A DNA stretch of 46,262 nt from Planctomycetota bacterium (GCA_022446815.1 JAKVCD010000018.1:275908-322169), one strand, 5' to 3'; shown: positions 1-8,692, counted from the first letter of the stretch. The notes: a model not told the origin generated them from the sequence alone. Translations and numbers: made by a program.

Positions 1-431
1 TGATGCGCCTCGTCGAGGTCGTCCACACGGACGAGACAGACGAGGAGGTCTTCGCTGCGGCCCGCGCCTTCGGCGAGGCATGTGGCAAGACCGCTGTGGC
101 CTGTAAGGACACGCCCGGCTTCGTCGTTAACCGGCTCCTCGTGCCCTATATGGTCCAAGCGCTTGAGATGCTTGACCGCGGCGACGCCACCAAGGAAGAC
201 ATCGACGCTGCAATGCAGCTCGGCTGCGGGTACCCCATGGGCCCGATCACCCTGACCGACTACGTCGGCCTCGACACGACCCTCTTCATCCTCCAGGGCT
301 GGTCCGAGCGCTATCCGGACGAGCCCGCCTTTGGGGTCCCCGCGATCCTCGAGCGATACGTCGCCGAGGGCAAGCTGGGCCGTAAGGTCGGTGAGGGCTT
401 CTACGACTGGAACGCTGACAAGAAAGCCTGA
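1..431 (+). CDS. 3-hydroxyacyl-CoA (3-hydroxybutyryl-CoA) dehydrogenase, C-terminal part, cut by window start
   Basis: The reading frame is open from the first base and the true start lies outside the window; about 142 residues remain. They match the C-terminal helical domain of 3-hydroxyacyl-CoA dehydrogenases: the KDTPGFVVNRLLVPY segment that starts this domain, then LGCGYPMGPITLTDYVGLD and a tail ending GRKVGEGFYDW, which is characteristic of the short single-function (FadB2/Hbd-type) enzymes. The family oxidises (S)-3-hydroxyacyl-CoA to 3-ketoacyl-CoA with NAD+, or runs in reverse. The NAD-binding Rossmann half is not visible. Crotonase and thiolase genes follow on the same strand, so a C4 or fatty acyl-CoA pathway is likely. 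Substrate chain length cannot be read from this fragment. Confidence 0.9.
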   Translation, partial: MRLVEVVHTDETDEEVFAAARAFGEACGKTAVACKDTPGFVVNRLLVPYMVQALEMLDRGDATKEDIDAAMQLGCGYPMGPITLTDYVGLDTTLFILQGWSERYPDEPAFGVPAILERYVAEGKLGRKVGEGFYDWNADKKA

Positions 432-441
432 GGTACCCCTG

Positions 442-1305
442 ATGACCATCTTCAACACACTCCTCCTCTCCCTCGCGCCCATAGCACCTGACGCCGTCAC
501 GGCCTGGGATGCGCCCGGCGTCTACATCTCAGGAAGCCCCTTCGAGGTCACCGTCTCTATCGAGGCAGCTGAGGGCGGCGAGGTCCCCGCGTGGCACCTC
601 TCTCCGGCGGCCTTCGAGCTCGGGAAGAAGCCCTTGGGCGATCGCGGCAAGTCCTCTGTCGAGCTCGCGAAGGGCGCCAAGCTCACCCTCTCCTATGACC
701 TCGGTCCGGCGATCGAGGCCTCTGGCGGCGGGAAGGGGGCCTTCAAGCTCGCCTTCGCGGGCGGCGAAGCCCGCGAGGTCAGCGTCATGCAGGCGGCCCC
801 CGCAGGGTTGGACTTTATGAGCATGGACGCCGCAGAGCTCTCCAAGTACCGCGTCCTCATGGAGACGACGAGCGGAGACATGATGATGGAGTTCTGGCCG
901 GACGTTGCGCTCGGTCACGTGCGTAACTTTCTCGACCTCTCGTACACGGACTTCTACGACGGGCTCACCTTTCACCGCGTGATCCCCGGCTTCATGATTC
1001 AGGGCGGCTGCCCACGCGGTAACGGCAGCGGCAACGGCCCGCGCACCCTTCAGGCAGAGTTCAACGACCGCAAGCATGTCCCCGGAGTCCTCTCCATGGC
1101 GCGCACTGCGGACCCGAACTCCGCCTCATGCCAGTTCTTCGTGATGCACGCGAACGCGACGCACTTGGACGGGCAGTACTCCGCTTTCGGCCGTGTCACC
1201 AGTGACCTCTCGGTGGTCGATCGCATCGTGAAGACCCGCGGTCCTGGCGACCGACCGACCGTCAAGCAGGAGATCAAGAACGCCACCGTTCTGGTCGCCA
1301 ACTAG
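442..1305 (+). CDS. Exported cyclophilin-type peptidyl-prolyl isomerase with N-terminal beta domain
   Basis: This 287-residue protein has a cyclophilin domain at about residues 132-287: FHRVIPGFMIQGG, a SMARTADPNSASCQFFV stretch in place of the usual NTNGSQFF, and HLDGQYSAFGRV. Cyclophilins catalyse cis-trans isomerisation of Xaa-Pro bonds. The first ~15 residues are hydrophobic (MTIFNTLLLSLAPIAP), consistent with export, though the n-region has no positive charge. Residues ~20-120 look like a beta-sandwich and I do not recognise a named family. I chose ATG 442; an in-frame extension to 331 would overlap the upstream dehydrogenase and gives a non-protein-like sequence. The loop residue before LDG is His instead of the Trp of human cyclophilin A, common in bacterial forms. 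Confidence 0.88.
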   Translation: MTIFNTLLLSLAPIAPDAVTAWDAPGVYISGSPFEVTVSIEAAEGGEVPAWHLSPAAFELGKKPLGDRGKSSVELAKGAKLTLSYDLGPAIEASGGGKGAFKLAFAGGEAREVSVMQAAPAGLDFMSMDAAELSKYRVLMETTSGDMMMEFWPDVALGHVRNFLDLSYTDFYDGLTFHRVIPGFMIQGGCPRGNGSGNGPRTLQAEFNDRKHVPGVLSMARTADPNSASCQFFVMHANATHLDGQYSAFGRVTSDLSVVDRIVKTRGPGDRPTVKQEIKNATVLVAN

Positions 1306-1364
1306 TTCAACACCCACACCCAACTCAAAAAACCCACACCCAACCCAAAAAACAAAGCAATCCA
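1306..1364 (+). repeat. Tandem 20-bp repeat in a nearly G-free leader of the second cyclophilin
   Basis: Between the stop of the first cyclophilin and ATG 1365 the plus strand contains almost only A, C and T. Two tandem 20-bp units lie at 1313-1332 and 1333-1352 (CCCACACCCAACTCAAAAAA and the same with one T-to-C change), 19 of 20 identical. There is no Shine-Dalgarno sequence. The segment should be unstructured as RNA and may act as an A/C-rich translation-enhancing leader or as a protein-binding site. The repeat is seen directly; the function is inference. Confidence 0.75.
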
Positions 1365-1847
1365 ATGAGCAACACTCAAGTCACCCTGAAGACGACCGCT
1401 GGCGACATGACCGTCGAGTTCTTCGAGGACAAGGCCCCCAATCACGTCGCGAACTTCGTCAAGCTCGCGAGCGAGGGCTTCTACAACGGGACCGTGTTCC
1501 ACCGCACCATCCCGGGCTTCATGATCCAAGGCGGCTGCCCTGACGGCACCGGTATGGGCGGCCCCGGCTGGAACGTCGATGCGGAGTTCAACGACACCCC
1601 GCACACCCGCGGCGTCCTCTCGATGGCCCGCGCCCAAGATCCGAACTCGGCCGGGAGTCAGTTCTTCGTCTGCCACGGCGACGCGAACTTCCTCGACGGT
1701 CAGTACACGGCCTTCGGCCGCCTCGTCTCAGGCGATGACACGCTCGACGCTATCGCCAACGCGCCCACCAAGCCGGGCGGGGAGGGCTCCAGCCCCGTAG
1801 AGCCTGTGAAGATCGAATCTGCAGAGGTCACCACGACCGAGGCCTGA
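1365..1847 (+). CDS. Cytoplasmic cyclophilin-type peptidyl-prolyl isomerase
   Basis: This is a compact 160-residue single-domain cyclophilin without a signal peptide. Motifs in order are NHVANFVKLASEGFYNGTVF, FHRTIPGFMIQGG, SMARAQDPNSAGSQFFV and FLDGQYTAFGRL. The catalytic Arg of FHR and the QFF segment are present, so it should be active. It resembles the cyclophilin domain of the preceding exported protein over its whole length, so the two probably arose by duplication, one copy gaining an export signal and a beta domain. The start is ATG 1365, directly after the G-poor repeat leader. The crotonase gene follows after 5 bases, which suggests co-transcription with the CoA-thioester genes. Confidence 0.95.
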   Translation: MSNTQVTLKTTAGDMTVEFFEDKAPNHVANFVKLASEGFYNGTVFHRTIPGFMIQGGCPDGTGMGGPGWNVDAEFNDTPHTRGVLSMARAQDPNSAGSQFFVCHGDANFLDGQYTAFGRLVSGDDTLDAIANAPTKPGGEGSSPVEPVKIESAEVTTTEA

Positions 1848-1852
1848 GCTCC

Positions 1853-2641
1853 ATGGCATACGAGAACATCAAGCTGGAGACCACCGAGGGGATCGCGACC
1901 ATCACGGTCACGCGCCCAGCGGTGATGAACGCGCTCAATCACGCGACCCTCACAGAGCTCTCCGCTGCTGTGGACGAGGTCCGCTCTGATGAGTCGGCCC
2001 GCGTCCTCATCATCACTGGTGAAGGTGAGAAGGCCTTCATCGCCGGCGCGGACATCGGCGAGCTCAAAGAGGTCGCTGGTGACGCGGCAGGCGCCAAGTC
2101 GCTCGCGGCGTTCGGGCAAGAGGTCTTCCGCAAGATCGAGGACTTAGGGAAGCCCTCGATCGCGATGGTGAACGGCTTCGCCCTCGGCGGCGGCTGCGAG
2201 CTCGCGCTCGCGTGCACCCTGCGCACAGCAGCTGCGGGCGCTCGCATGGGGCTCCCAGAGGTCAGCCTCGGGATCATCCCTGGCTATGGCGGCACGCAGC
2301 GCCTCTCACGGGTCGCTGGCCCGGGCGTCGCGCGTGAGTGGGTCCTGACCGGTGACATGTTTACGGCTGAGCAAGCTCAAGCCGCAGGCGTCGTTAACCG
2401 CGTGTTCCCCGCTGACGAGCTTCAAGAGGGGACGCACAAGATGGCGAAGACGATGCTCTCCCGCGGGCCGGTCGCGCTGCGCCTCGCGCTAGAGGCGATC
2501 CGCAAGGGCCTCGATATGGATCAGCGCGACGGCGAAGAGATGGAGACCGACATGTTCGGCACCGCCTCGGAGACCGCTGACATGCTCGAGGGCATGAGCG
2601 CCTTCCTCGAGAAGCGCAAGGCCGAGTTCAAAGGCAACTGA
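1853..2641 (+). CDS. Enoyl-CoA hydratase (crotonase)
   Basis: This 262-residue crotonase-fold protein hydrates trans-2-enoyl-CoA to 3-hydroxyacyl-CoA. The oxyanion-hole segments are AFIAGADIGEL (about 61-71) and GFALGGGCELALA (108-120). Both catalytic glutamates of true hydratases are present with the normal 20-residue spacing, E116 in GGGCE and E136 in GLPEVSLGIIPGYGGTQR. Length is standard for the single-domain family. It sits 5 bases after the cyclophilin and 27 bases before the thiolase, and with the upstream 3-hydroxyacyl-CoA dehydrogenase completes a beta-oxidation or C4 pathway set. Whether it runs in the oxidative or the synthetic direction is not determined by sequence. Confidence 0.95.
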   Translation: MAYENIKLETTEGIATITVTRPAVMNALNHATLTELSAAVDEVRSDESARVLIITGEGEKAFIAGADIGELKEVAGDAAGAKSLAAFGQEVFRKIEDLGKPSIAMVNGFALGGGCELALACTLRTAAAGARMGLPEVSLGIIPGYGGTQRLSRVAGPGVAREWVLTGDMFTAEQAQAAGVVNRVFPADELQEGTHKMAKTMLSRGPVALRLALEAIRKGLDMDQRDGEEMETDMFGTASETADMLEGMSAFLEKRKAEFKGN

Positions 2642-2668
2642 ACGCCTGACACCCAAGGACCCAAGATC

Positions 2669-3874
2669 ATGACTCAAGACATCGTCATCGTAGGAGCAGC
2701 TCGTACGCCTATGTGCGAGTACGTCGGCACCCCCGGCTACGGCAAGCTGGCCAAGCTCTCAGCTATCGACCTCGGCGCGCACGCGGCGAAGGCCGCTATT
2801 GAGCGCGCAGGCGTCGACGCTGGGCGTGTCGATCACGTCGTGATGGGCAACGCCCTCCAGACCTCTGTAGACGCAATCTATGGCGCCCGCCACGTGGGGC
2901 TCAAGGCCGGGACAAAGGAGTCCTGCCCCGCGCTTACCGTGAATCGTCTCTGCGGCTCGGGCATCCAAGCGCTCGTAAGCGGCGCTCAGATGATCAAGCT
3001 CGGCGAAGCTGAGACTGTGCTCGCCGGTGGTATGGAGAGCATGAGTCAGGCGCCCTACGCCTTCTACGGCGGCAGAAACGGTATTCCCTTCGGGACGACC
3101 CCTGAGCTTCAAGACACCCTCTTCGCTGCGCTGATGGATCCTGTGGCGGGGCTCTACATGGCGCAGACAGCAGAGAAGGTGGCGAAGACTCGCCAGATCC
3201 CGCGCGAGGCGCAGGATGAGTACGCGCTGCGCAGCCACCAGCTCGGCGCTGCGGCGGTCGCAGAGGGGCGCTTCGCTGAGGAGATCGCCCCGGTTGTCAT
3301 TGAGACTCGCAAGGGCGAGCTCGTCTTTGACACGGACGACCACATCAAGCCTGAGACAAGCATCGAGGCGCTCTCAAAGCTCCGCGCGGCCTTCGGTAAA
3401 GATGGCACCGTGACGGCTGGTAACGCGAGCGGCATCGTTGATGGTGCCGCGGCGGTTGTCATGACGACCGCAGAGCGCGCGCAAGCTGACGGTCTCGAGG
3501 TCCTCTCTGTCGTGCGGGGCTGGGCCTACGTCGGCGTCGACCCCACGGAGATGGGCATCGGTCCTGTCCCGGCGATCCGGGCTTGCCTCGAGGGCGCGGG
3601 CGTCTCGCAAGATGACGTCGACCTCTTCGAGATCAACGAGGCCTTCGCCGCTCAGTACCTCGGCTGCGAGAAAGAGCTGGGGCTCGATCGAGAGAAGTGC
3701 AACGTGAACGGCGGGGCCATCAGCCTCGGGCACCCCCTAGGCGCGACAGGCACGCGCCTCGTACAGACCGTCAGCATGGAGCTCCGTCGCAGCGGGAAGC
3801 GCTACGGCGTAGCCTCCGCGTGTATCGGCGGCGGGCAAGGCATCGCGATGCTCGTGGAGAACCCGAGCGCCTAA
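2669..3874 (+). CDS. Thiolase (acetyl-CoA C-acetyltransferase type)
   Basis: This 401-residue thiolase has all active-site elements: nucleophile C95 in [10 protein letters not shown], the NEAFAAQ segment, H355 in [16 protein letters not shown], and the second Cys C385 in CIGGGQGIA. The enzyme either condenses two acyl-CoA (acetoacetyl-CoA formation) or cleaves 3-ketoacyl-CoA. The length and the NEAF/GGxxxxGHPxG motifs fit the AtoB/PhaA/FadA superfamily; biosynthetic versus degradative type cannot be settled by eye. It lies in the same run as the 3-hydroxyacyl-CoA dehydrogenase and crotonase, and is followed after only 15 bases by the aconitase-like gene. Confidence 0.95.
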   Translation: MTQDIVIVGAARTPMCEYVGTPGYGKLAKLSAIDLGAHAAKAAIERAGVDAGRVDHVVMGNALQTSVDAIYGARHVGLKAGTKESCPALTVNRLCGSGIQALVSGAQMIKLGEAETVLAGGMESMSQAPYAFYGGRNGIPFGTTPELQDTLFAALMDPVAGLYMAQTAEKVAKTRQIPREAQDEYALRSHQLGAAAVAEGRFAEEIAPVVIETRKGELVFDTDDHIKPETSIEALSKLRAAFGKDGTVTAGNASGIVDGAAAVVMTTAERAQADGLEVLSVVRGWAYVGVDPTEMGIGPVPAIRACLEGAGVSQDDVDLFEINEAFAAQYLGCEKELGLDREKCNVNGGAISLGHPLGATGTRLVQTVSMELRRSGKRYGVASACIGGGQGIAMLVENPSA

Positions 3875-3889
3875 ATTAGGACTGACACC

Positions 3890-5905
3890 TTGCAGAACCC
3901 CCTGATCCACACAGCCGAGGACGGCATCCGCTACGTCTCCCTCTCTGAGGGCAAGCGGATCCTCTTCCTCACGAAGGACCCCGCGCTGATCCGCAGTCAG
4001 CTCTCGGGTGAAGTGGACCTCTGCATGAAGGACGTCGACCCCGCGGACCTCCTCGACGACATCAACACGGACGTGATGACGCCTGCTTGGGTCTGCTTCA
4101 GACACAAGCCGGCAGACATCGCGGTTGATGCCTACGCGGGGCTCTTGGACGAGGCTGGCGAGCGGGTGTTCCCCTCGCGGGCGCTCCTTGATGGGGGCTT
4201 CGAGGTCATCGTCTCTGGCCAGCGGAAGGGGACGGGCTCTTCTAGGGAGACCGCGCCACAGTGTGAGAAGTGGTCAGGCGTGCATCTGGTAGTGGCCTCC
4301 TCCTTCGCGCCGATCCACGAGCGCAACAACATCAACCTTGGTCAGCTTATGGCTGACTACGCGATGCTCGAGCGCCTGCAGGCAGGCGAGCGGATCCCCT
4401 TGGCGGAGTTCACAGCCAGCTACGACGAGATCCGCCGCGCGATCGTGGAGGAAGGTGGTCTCTTCGACTTCGATCAAAGCGTCGCCTCGGGTGAGCGGGT
4501 GATCCCTGCGCCTGAGATGGAGGCGCGTCCGATGACCATGGCGGAGAAGCTGCTGGCGTCTCACCTCGTCGGTGGCGACGAGGAGAGCTGTGTGCGGGCG
4601 GGTGACGACGTGCTGGTACGGGTCGACGGCGGCTACAGCCACGAGTTCACGACCGCGCAGGTCCATCACTTCCTGAGCGAGACCTACGGCGCCGACTACA
4701 AGATCCAGACACCGCAGAAGTTCGCTGTCTTCGAAGATCACCTGCTCTACGCCGATGGCGTACCCCGCATGGCGCCCTTTGGCGACCAGATCGAGACCCT
4801 GCGACGCCTGCAGCGCGAGTTCCAAGCGCACACAGGCTGCCGTGACTATGGGGCGAAGGACGGGATCTCCCCGGGCATCTGCCACCAAGTCGCCAGGGAG
4901 GAGTTCATCGACTGCGGCGACTTCATCCAGGCCACGGACTCACACACTTGCATGGGTGGGGCGAGCAACGCCCTCGCTTGGGGTGTGGGGGCGACACAAT
5001 ATGCGGCGCTCGTGCACTCCGGCTTCACCGCTGTGCGCGTGCCTGAGTCCATTCGCTTTGAGCTCTTAGGTGAGCTGCGCGAGGGCGTCACAGCGAAGGA
5101 CGTGATCCTGCAGATCTTGCGTACTTACGCCGTCGCCGAAGACACCCTCGATCGCGTGATGGAGTTCGGGGGTCCGGGTCTCAACTCACTCTCGATGGAC
5201 GAGCGCGCGACCCTCACGAACATGGCCACGGAGTGCTCTGCGCGCACCGGGATATGTGAGGGGGATGAGACCCTCGCGACCTGGCTCGCGGCGCGCAGGG
5301 AGGGCGTCAGCGCTGAGGACATCGCGAGCGGCTTCGTCACGCCCGACGAGGGGGCGGAGTACGCGGGAGGCGTCCACACGGTGGACCTCAGCGTGATCGA
5401 ACCGATGGTCGCACGACCTAGCGACCCGACCTATGGCGAAGACATCGAGGACCTAGAAGAGGTCAAGATCGACATCGCCTACGCGGGCTCCTGCACCGCA
5501 GGGAAAGAGGCTGACCTCGACTTCTACGCGCAGGTCCTGCATGAGGCTGACAAGGCCGGGCTCAAGGTCGCGGATAGCGTGCGCATGTACATCCAGTTTG
5601 GCAGCGAGACGGTCCGCGACTACGCGACCGAGCGTGGCTACCTCGAGCTCTTCGAGCGCGCAGGCGTCGAGGTGATCCAGCCTGGCTGTGGTGCATGCAT
5701 CGGGTGTGGTCCGGGCGTCAGCGAGGACGCAGATCAGGTCACAGTCAGTGCGATCAATAGAAACTTCCAGGGGCGCAGCGGCCCCGGCCAACTCTACCTG
5801 GCCTCTCCGCTGACCGTCGCGGCCTCAGCAGTGGCCGGGCACATCACAGCCTTCACACCCGGGATGTTCGCATCTCGCAGCGCGGAGGTCAGCGCTCCAT
5901 CTTGA
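3890..5905 (+). CDS. Fused aconitase-superfamily hydro-lyase with swivel domain first (LeuD-LeuC order)
   Basis: This 671-residue protein has a TTG start at 3890. Residues ~1-210 form a LeuD/aconitase swivel domain with GTGSSRE (114-120) and a following VVASSFAPIHERNNINLG segment. Residues ~215-671 are the LeuC/aconitase catalytic part: ATDSHTCMGG, and the [4Fe-4S] cysteines C535 (GSCTAG, where LeuC usually has GSCTNS) and C600/C603 (PGCGAC). Enzymes of this superfamily isomerise citrate/isocitrate, 2-/3-isopropylmalate or homologues by dehydration-rehydration. Small and large subunits are fused in the order swivel-catalytic, the reverse of AcnA and reminiscent of AcnB. The dehydrogenase gene directly downstream would act on its product. 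The substrate is not assignable from sequence alone. Confidence 0.85.
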   Translation: MQNPLIHTAEDGIRYVSLSEGKRILFLTKDPALIRSQLSGEVDLCMKDVDPADLLDDINTDVMTPAWVCFRHKPADIAVDAYAGLLDEAGERVFPSRALLDGGFEVIVSGQRKGTGSSRETAPQCEKWSGVHLVVASSFAPIHERNNINLGQLMADYAMLERLQAGERIPLAEFTASYDEIRRAIVEEGGLFDFDQSVASGERVIPAPEMEARPMTMAEKLLASHLVGGDEESCVRAGDDVLVRVDGGYSHEFTTAQVHHFLSETYGADYKIQTPQKFAVFEDHLLYADGVPRMAPFGDQIETLRRLQREFQAHTGCRDYGAKDGISPGICHQVAREEFIDCGDFIQATDSHTCMGGASNALAWGVGATQYAALVHSGFTAVRVPESIRFELLGELREGVTAKDVILQILRTYAVAEDTLDRVMEFGGPGLNSLSMDERATLTNMATECSARTGICEGDETLATWLAARREGVSAEDIASGFVTPDEGAEYAGGVHTVDLSVIEPMVARPSDPTYGEDIEDLEEVKIDIAYAGSCTAGKEADLDFYAQVLHEADKAGLKVADSVRMYIQFGSETVRDYATERGYLELFERAGVEVIQPGCGACIGCGPGVSEDADQVTVSAINRNFQGRSGPGQLYLASPLTVAASAVAGHITAFTPGMFASRSAEVSAPS

Positions 5906-5943
5906 CGGAGAGCCGCCGCAGGGCGGAAAGGAACGAACTGAAT

Positions 5944-7014
5944 ATGGCGAACTACGACATCACAGTGATCGCGGGCGACGGGATCGGTACCGAGGTGACG
6001 CGCGAGTCCAACCGCGTCCTCGACGCCGCGGCCTCCGTCTACGGCTTCGAGCTGCGGCGTAACGAGCTGCCCTTTGGCTCAGAGCACTACCTGCAGACGA
6101 AGGAGATCTTCCCTGACGACGCCTTCGAGGCTGCGAAGGACACGGATGCGATCTACCTTGGCGCTATCGGAGATCCTCGCCTCCCCGTAGGCCTCATCGA
6201 GTACGGGATCATCGCCAAGTGTCGCTTTGAGCTCGACCTCTACATCAACAAGCGGCCGATCAAGCTCTATGACGAGCGCCTCTGCCCGCTCAAGGACAAG
6301 ACCTGCGAAGACGTCGACATGGTCATCATCCGTGAGAACACCGAGGACGCCTACACTGGTATGCACGGCTTCGCCCACAAGGGGCAGCCGCTCGAGGTCG
6401 CCACTCAGACGATGGTCTACACCCGGGAGGGTACGGAGCGTGCGATCCGCTACGCCTTCGAGCTCGCGCGTGAGCGCAACAAGAACAAGCACGTGACCCT
6501 CATCGACAAGGCCAACGCCGTCCGCGCCCAGGATCTCTGGACGAGGGTCTTCGCAGAGGTCGCGCAGGAGTATCCGGACATCGAGACCGGGCATGCATAC
6601 ATCGACGCCGCTTGTATGTGGATGGTCAAGAACCCCGAGTGGTTTGACGTGGCTGTGACCCCGAACCTCTGCGGAGACATCATCACCGATCTCGGCGCCA
6701 TGGTGCAGGGCGGGATGGGCATCGCGGCGAGCGGGAACATCCACCCCGGGAAGACCTCCCTCTTCGAGCCCATCCATGGCTCCGCTCCCAAGCACGCGGG
6801 CAAGAACATCGCCTCCCCGGTCGCCGCGATCATGGCTGGCGCGATGATGCTCGAGTACCTCGGTGAGCAGGAGGCCGCGACGGGCATCGAGGGAGCGGTG
6901 CAGCAGCTCCTCCGCTCTGGCGAGATCAAGGGGCTCGGCACGGGCGTCCACGCCACCAGCGAGGTGGGGGACATGGTGGTTAACCAGCTCCAAGGCGCGA
7001 GCGCGAGCCTCTAG
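5944..7014 (+). CDS. Isocitrate/isopropylmalate dehydrogenase family protein
   Basis: This is a 356-residue beta-decarboxylating dehydrogenase. Family motifs are [11 protein letters not shown] near the N-terminus, [10 protein letters not shown], the KANAVR segment, the metal-binding [12 protein letters not shown], and [15 protein letters not shown]. At the cofactor discriminator it has Lys-His where NAD-dependent isopropylmalate dehydrogenases have Asp-Ile and NADP-isocitrate dehydrogenases have Lys-Tyr, which suggests NADP. The substrate-helix segment [20 protein letters not shown] is not typical LeuB and resembles tartrate/malate-type members as much as isocitrate enzymes. I chose ATG 5944 (AAGGA about 10 bases upstream); TTG 5902 is in frame but overlaps the preceding stop. 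Pairing with the aconitase-like gene favours isocitrate or 3-isopropylmalate. Confidence 0.85.
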   Translation: MANYDITVIAGDGIGTEVTRESNRVLDAAASVYGFELRRNELPFGSEHYLQTKEIFPDDAFEAAKDTDAIYLGAIGDPRLPVGLIEYGIIAKCRFELDLYINKRPIKLYDERLCPLKDKTCEDVDMVIIRENTEDAYTGMHGFAHKGQPLEVATQTMVYTREGTERAIRYAFELARERNKNKHVTLIDKANAVRAQDLWTRVFAEVAQEYPDIETGHAYIDAACMWMVKNPEWFDVAVTPNLCGDIITDLGAMVQGGMGIAASGNIHPGKTSLFEPIHGSAPKHAGKNIASPVAAIMAGAMMLEYLGEQEAATGIEGAVQQLLRSGEIKGLGTGVHATSEVGDMVVNQLQGASASL

Positions 7015-7032
7015 CGGCTCTGCGAACGTACG

Positions 7033-7077
7033 AGGGCGAGCGTCGGCGGCAGCGCCGGCGCTCGCTCTATTTCTTCT
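7033..7077 (+). terminator. Strong intrinsic terminator after the dehydrogenase gene
   Basis: A 16-bp stem (7033-7048 with 7053-7068, two G-U pairs, GCAG loop) is followed by ATTTCTTCTT. It ends the long plus-strand run. It overlaps the stop codon of the convergent gene whose coding sequence ends at 7067. Confidence 0.85.
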
Positions 7078-7759
7078 TGGCCTTCTCTGCCTGAGCCTTT
7101 GCCCAGGCCTTGTTGATCTCTGTCACGATCGCTTCAGCGTCTTTCTTGAACCCGCGCTCACAGCCCTTGCAGCAGAGGCGGACGAGGGTGGTCCCATAGA
7201 GCAGGTCTACAGGCGCATCTCCAAGGGGCCTCTTCGAGACTGGGCAGCTCTTCAGCGGGTAGCCATCGAGCTGGCTCTTGATGTAGGAAGCATCGATCTC
7301 CTCCATGAAGGCCGAGGGGTCGTCCTCAAAGACCTTCACACAGCCCTCGCAGCAGAGCTTGACGTAGCGGGTTCCGTGGACGAGCTCCACGGACTTCGAC
7401 CCGGCCTCGCCGTAAGCCTTTCCGCTGACGGGGCATTCCTTCATTGGCCAGTGGGCGCGATCTCGCGCGATCACTGCACGTTCGATAGAGCGACGAATCT
7501 CTCCAGCCTTTCCGCGCGCGCCGCCCTCACAGCCTGGGCAGCAGACCCGGACGAGGTGCTCGTCGATGACGAGGTCGAAGGGACCGGCCCCTGAGTCGAG
7601 GGGTCGCTTGCTAACGACGCAGGTCTTGAAGGGGTAGGAGGGGAGCTCTGCCGCAATTATGGCCTTCTCCTCTGCACTGGGACCGTCGTCTAAAGGCGCG
7701 AGGCTCGAGAGGAGGCATGTGAGGGAGAGGGTGAGAGCGGTCGCTGTGAGGAACTTCAT
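7067..7759 (-). CDS. Exported triple-repeat cysteine protein (TRASH/YHS-like repeats), probable metal binding
   Basis: This 230-residue protein has an N-terminal signal peptide (~1-20). It then has three tandem ~62-residue repeats, each with C-x-V-S-(K/G) followed ~26 residues later by a CCxGC cluster: C47 with C73/C74/C77, C109 with C136/C137/C140, and C172 with C196/C197/C200. Each second half reads like VRLCCxGCxxxF, as in TRASH/YHS-type metal-binding domains, and the C-terminus is Lys-rich. Known relatives bind or sense heavy metals such as copper or zinc, or accompany cation-transport proteins; here three such units are exported in one chain. The flanking genes give no clear partner. Metal identity and role are unknown. 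Confidence 0.8.
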   Translation of the reverse strand: MKFLTATALTLSLTCLLSSLAPLDDGPSAEEKAIIAAELPSYPFKTCVVSKRPLDSGAGPFDLVIDEHLVRVCCPGCEGGARGKAGEIRRSIERAVIARDRAHWPMKECPVSGKAYGEAGSKSVELVHGTRYVKLCCEGCVKVFEDDPSAFMEEIDASYIKSQLDGYPLKSCPVSKRPLGDAPVDLLYGTTLVRLCCKGCERGFKKDAEAIVTEINKAWAKAQAEKAKKK

Positions 7760-7832
7760 GACCCCCTCAGCCTAAAGGACCGAGGCGAGTGGTGGGGTCT
7801 GGAACTGTCGAGTGCTATGGTCAGACCCTCCT

Positions 7833-8630
7833 ATGCGGCCCCTCTTGAAGTCAGCCTTCATCCTCGTCACAGGCGCGTTCTGGCTCACCACGTGGATCCT
7901 CATCTCGATCTTATTCTGCTGGAGCAGTGGGATCCGGTCGCGGCTGCGCGGCTTCGTCTACATCCATTGGTGTAAGACCATCCTGTTCGGCTGCAGGGCT
8001 CGGGTCCACGTAGACGGCAGCGTCGGAAAGGAGCCTTGCTTGATCGTCTCGAACCACATGTCGAGCGTCGATATCCCGCTCCTAGGCTCTCAGGCGAACG
8101 CAGTCTTCGTTGCGAAGAAGGAGATCGGCTCATGGCCAGTGATCGGATGGGCGGTGACGGGGATCGGCACGATCTACATCGATCGCAAGAACCGTCATCA
8201 AGTCGCAGAGATCAACCAGAAGACACGGGAGGCTTTCTCCAAGGGCTTCTGGATCACCATCTTCCCAGAGGGTGGGATCACCCCTGCGGACAAGGTGTAC
8301 CCCTTGAAGTCGCCCCTCTTAGAGCCGTTCGTTCCGGACGATATCCCGATCCGGTATGCGACCATCCGTTACGAGACCGGCCCTGGGGACCCGCCCGTTG
8401 ATGAGGCTGTTGCATGGTGGGGCGTGGGGATGGGGGAGCACCTGCGCCGGATGTTCTCCTGCCGGAGGATCGACGGCTACATCAAGATCCGGGAGTACAC
8501 CGGCCCACGCGCGGATCGCAAGGAGCTCGCGCGCGGACTTCAAGAGGCGATGGCTGCAGACTTCCAACCTGCGCGCACAAGCGCTGAGGTCGGGGTGGAT
8601 AAGAAGCCAACGCCCGTAGAGCTCGCCTGA
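7833..8630 (+). CDS. 1-acyl-sn-glycerol-3-phosphate acyltransferase (PlsC family)
   Basis: This ~265-residue membrane-associated acyltransferase has an N-terminal hydrophobic segment (about 8-30), the catalytic HX4D motif as NHMSSVD (H75, D80) and the FPEGG motif (144-148) that binds the glycerol phosphate. It would transfer an acyl chain to lysophosphatidic acid to form phosphatidic acid. I chose ATG 7833; GTG 7812 is in frame but adds a charged stretch before the hydrophobic segment. A 7-bp inverted repeat (GGGTCTG 7795-7801, CAGACCC 7822-7828) ends 4 bases before the chosen ATG. The gene appears to be a single transcription unit. Confidence 0.88.
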   Translation: MRPLLKSAFILVTGAFWLTTWILISILFCWSSGIRSRLRGFVYIHWCKTILFGCRARVHVDGSVGKEPCLIVSNHMSSVDIPLLGSQANAVFVAKKEIGSWPVIGWAVTGIGTIYIDRKNRHQVAEINQKTREAFSKGFWITIFPEGGITPADKVYPLKSPLLEPFVPDDIPIRYATIRYETGPGDPPVDEAVAWWGVGMGEHLRRMFSCRRIDGYIKIREYTGPRADRKELARGLQEAMAADFQPARTSAEVGVDKKPTPVELA

Positions 8631-8692
8631 GGGTCCTCTCCCTGCGCTAGAAGAGCGGGGATCAGGCGTCGTGCTAGAGTCGAGGTGCACCA

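Noticed and set aside
4274..4888. Minus-strand frame of 204 codons
   Set aside because: It is antisense to the aconitase-like gene, has no motif and its composition is typical of a shadow frame.
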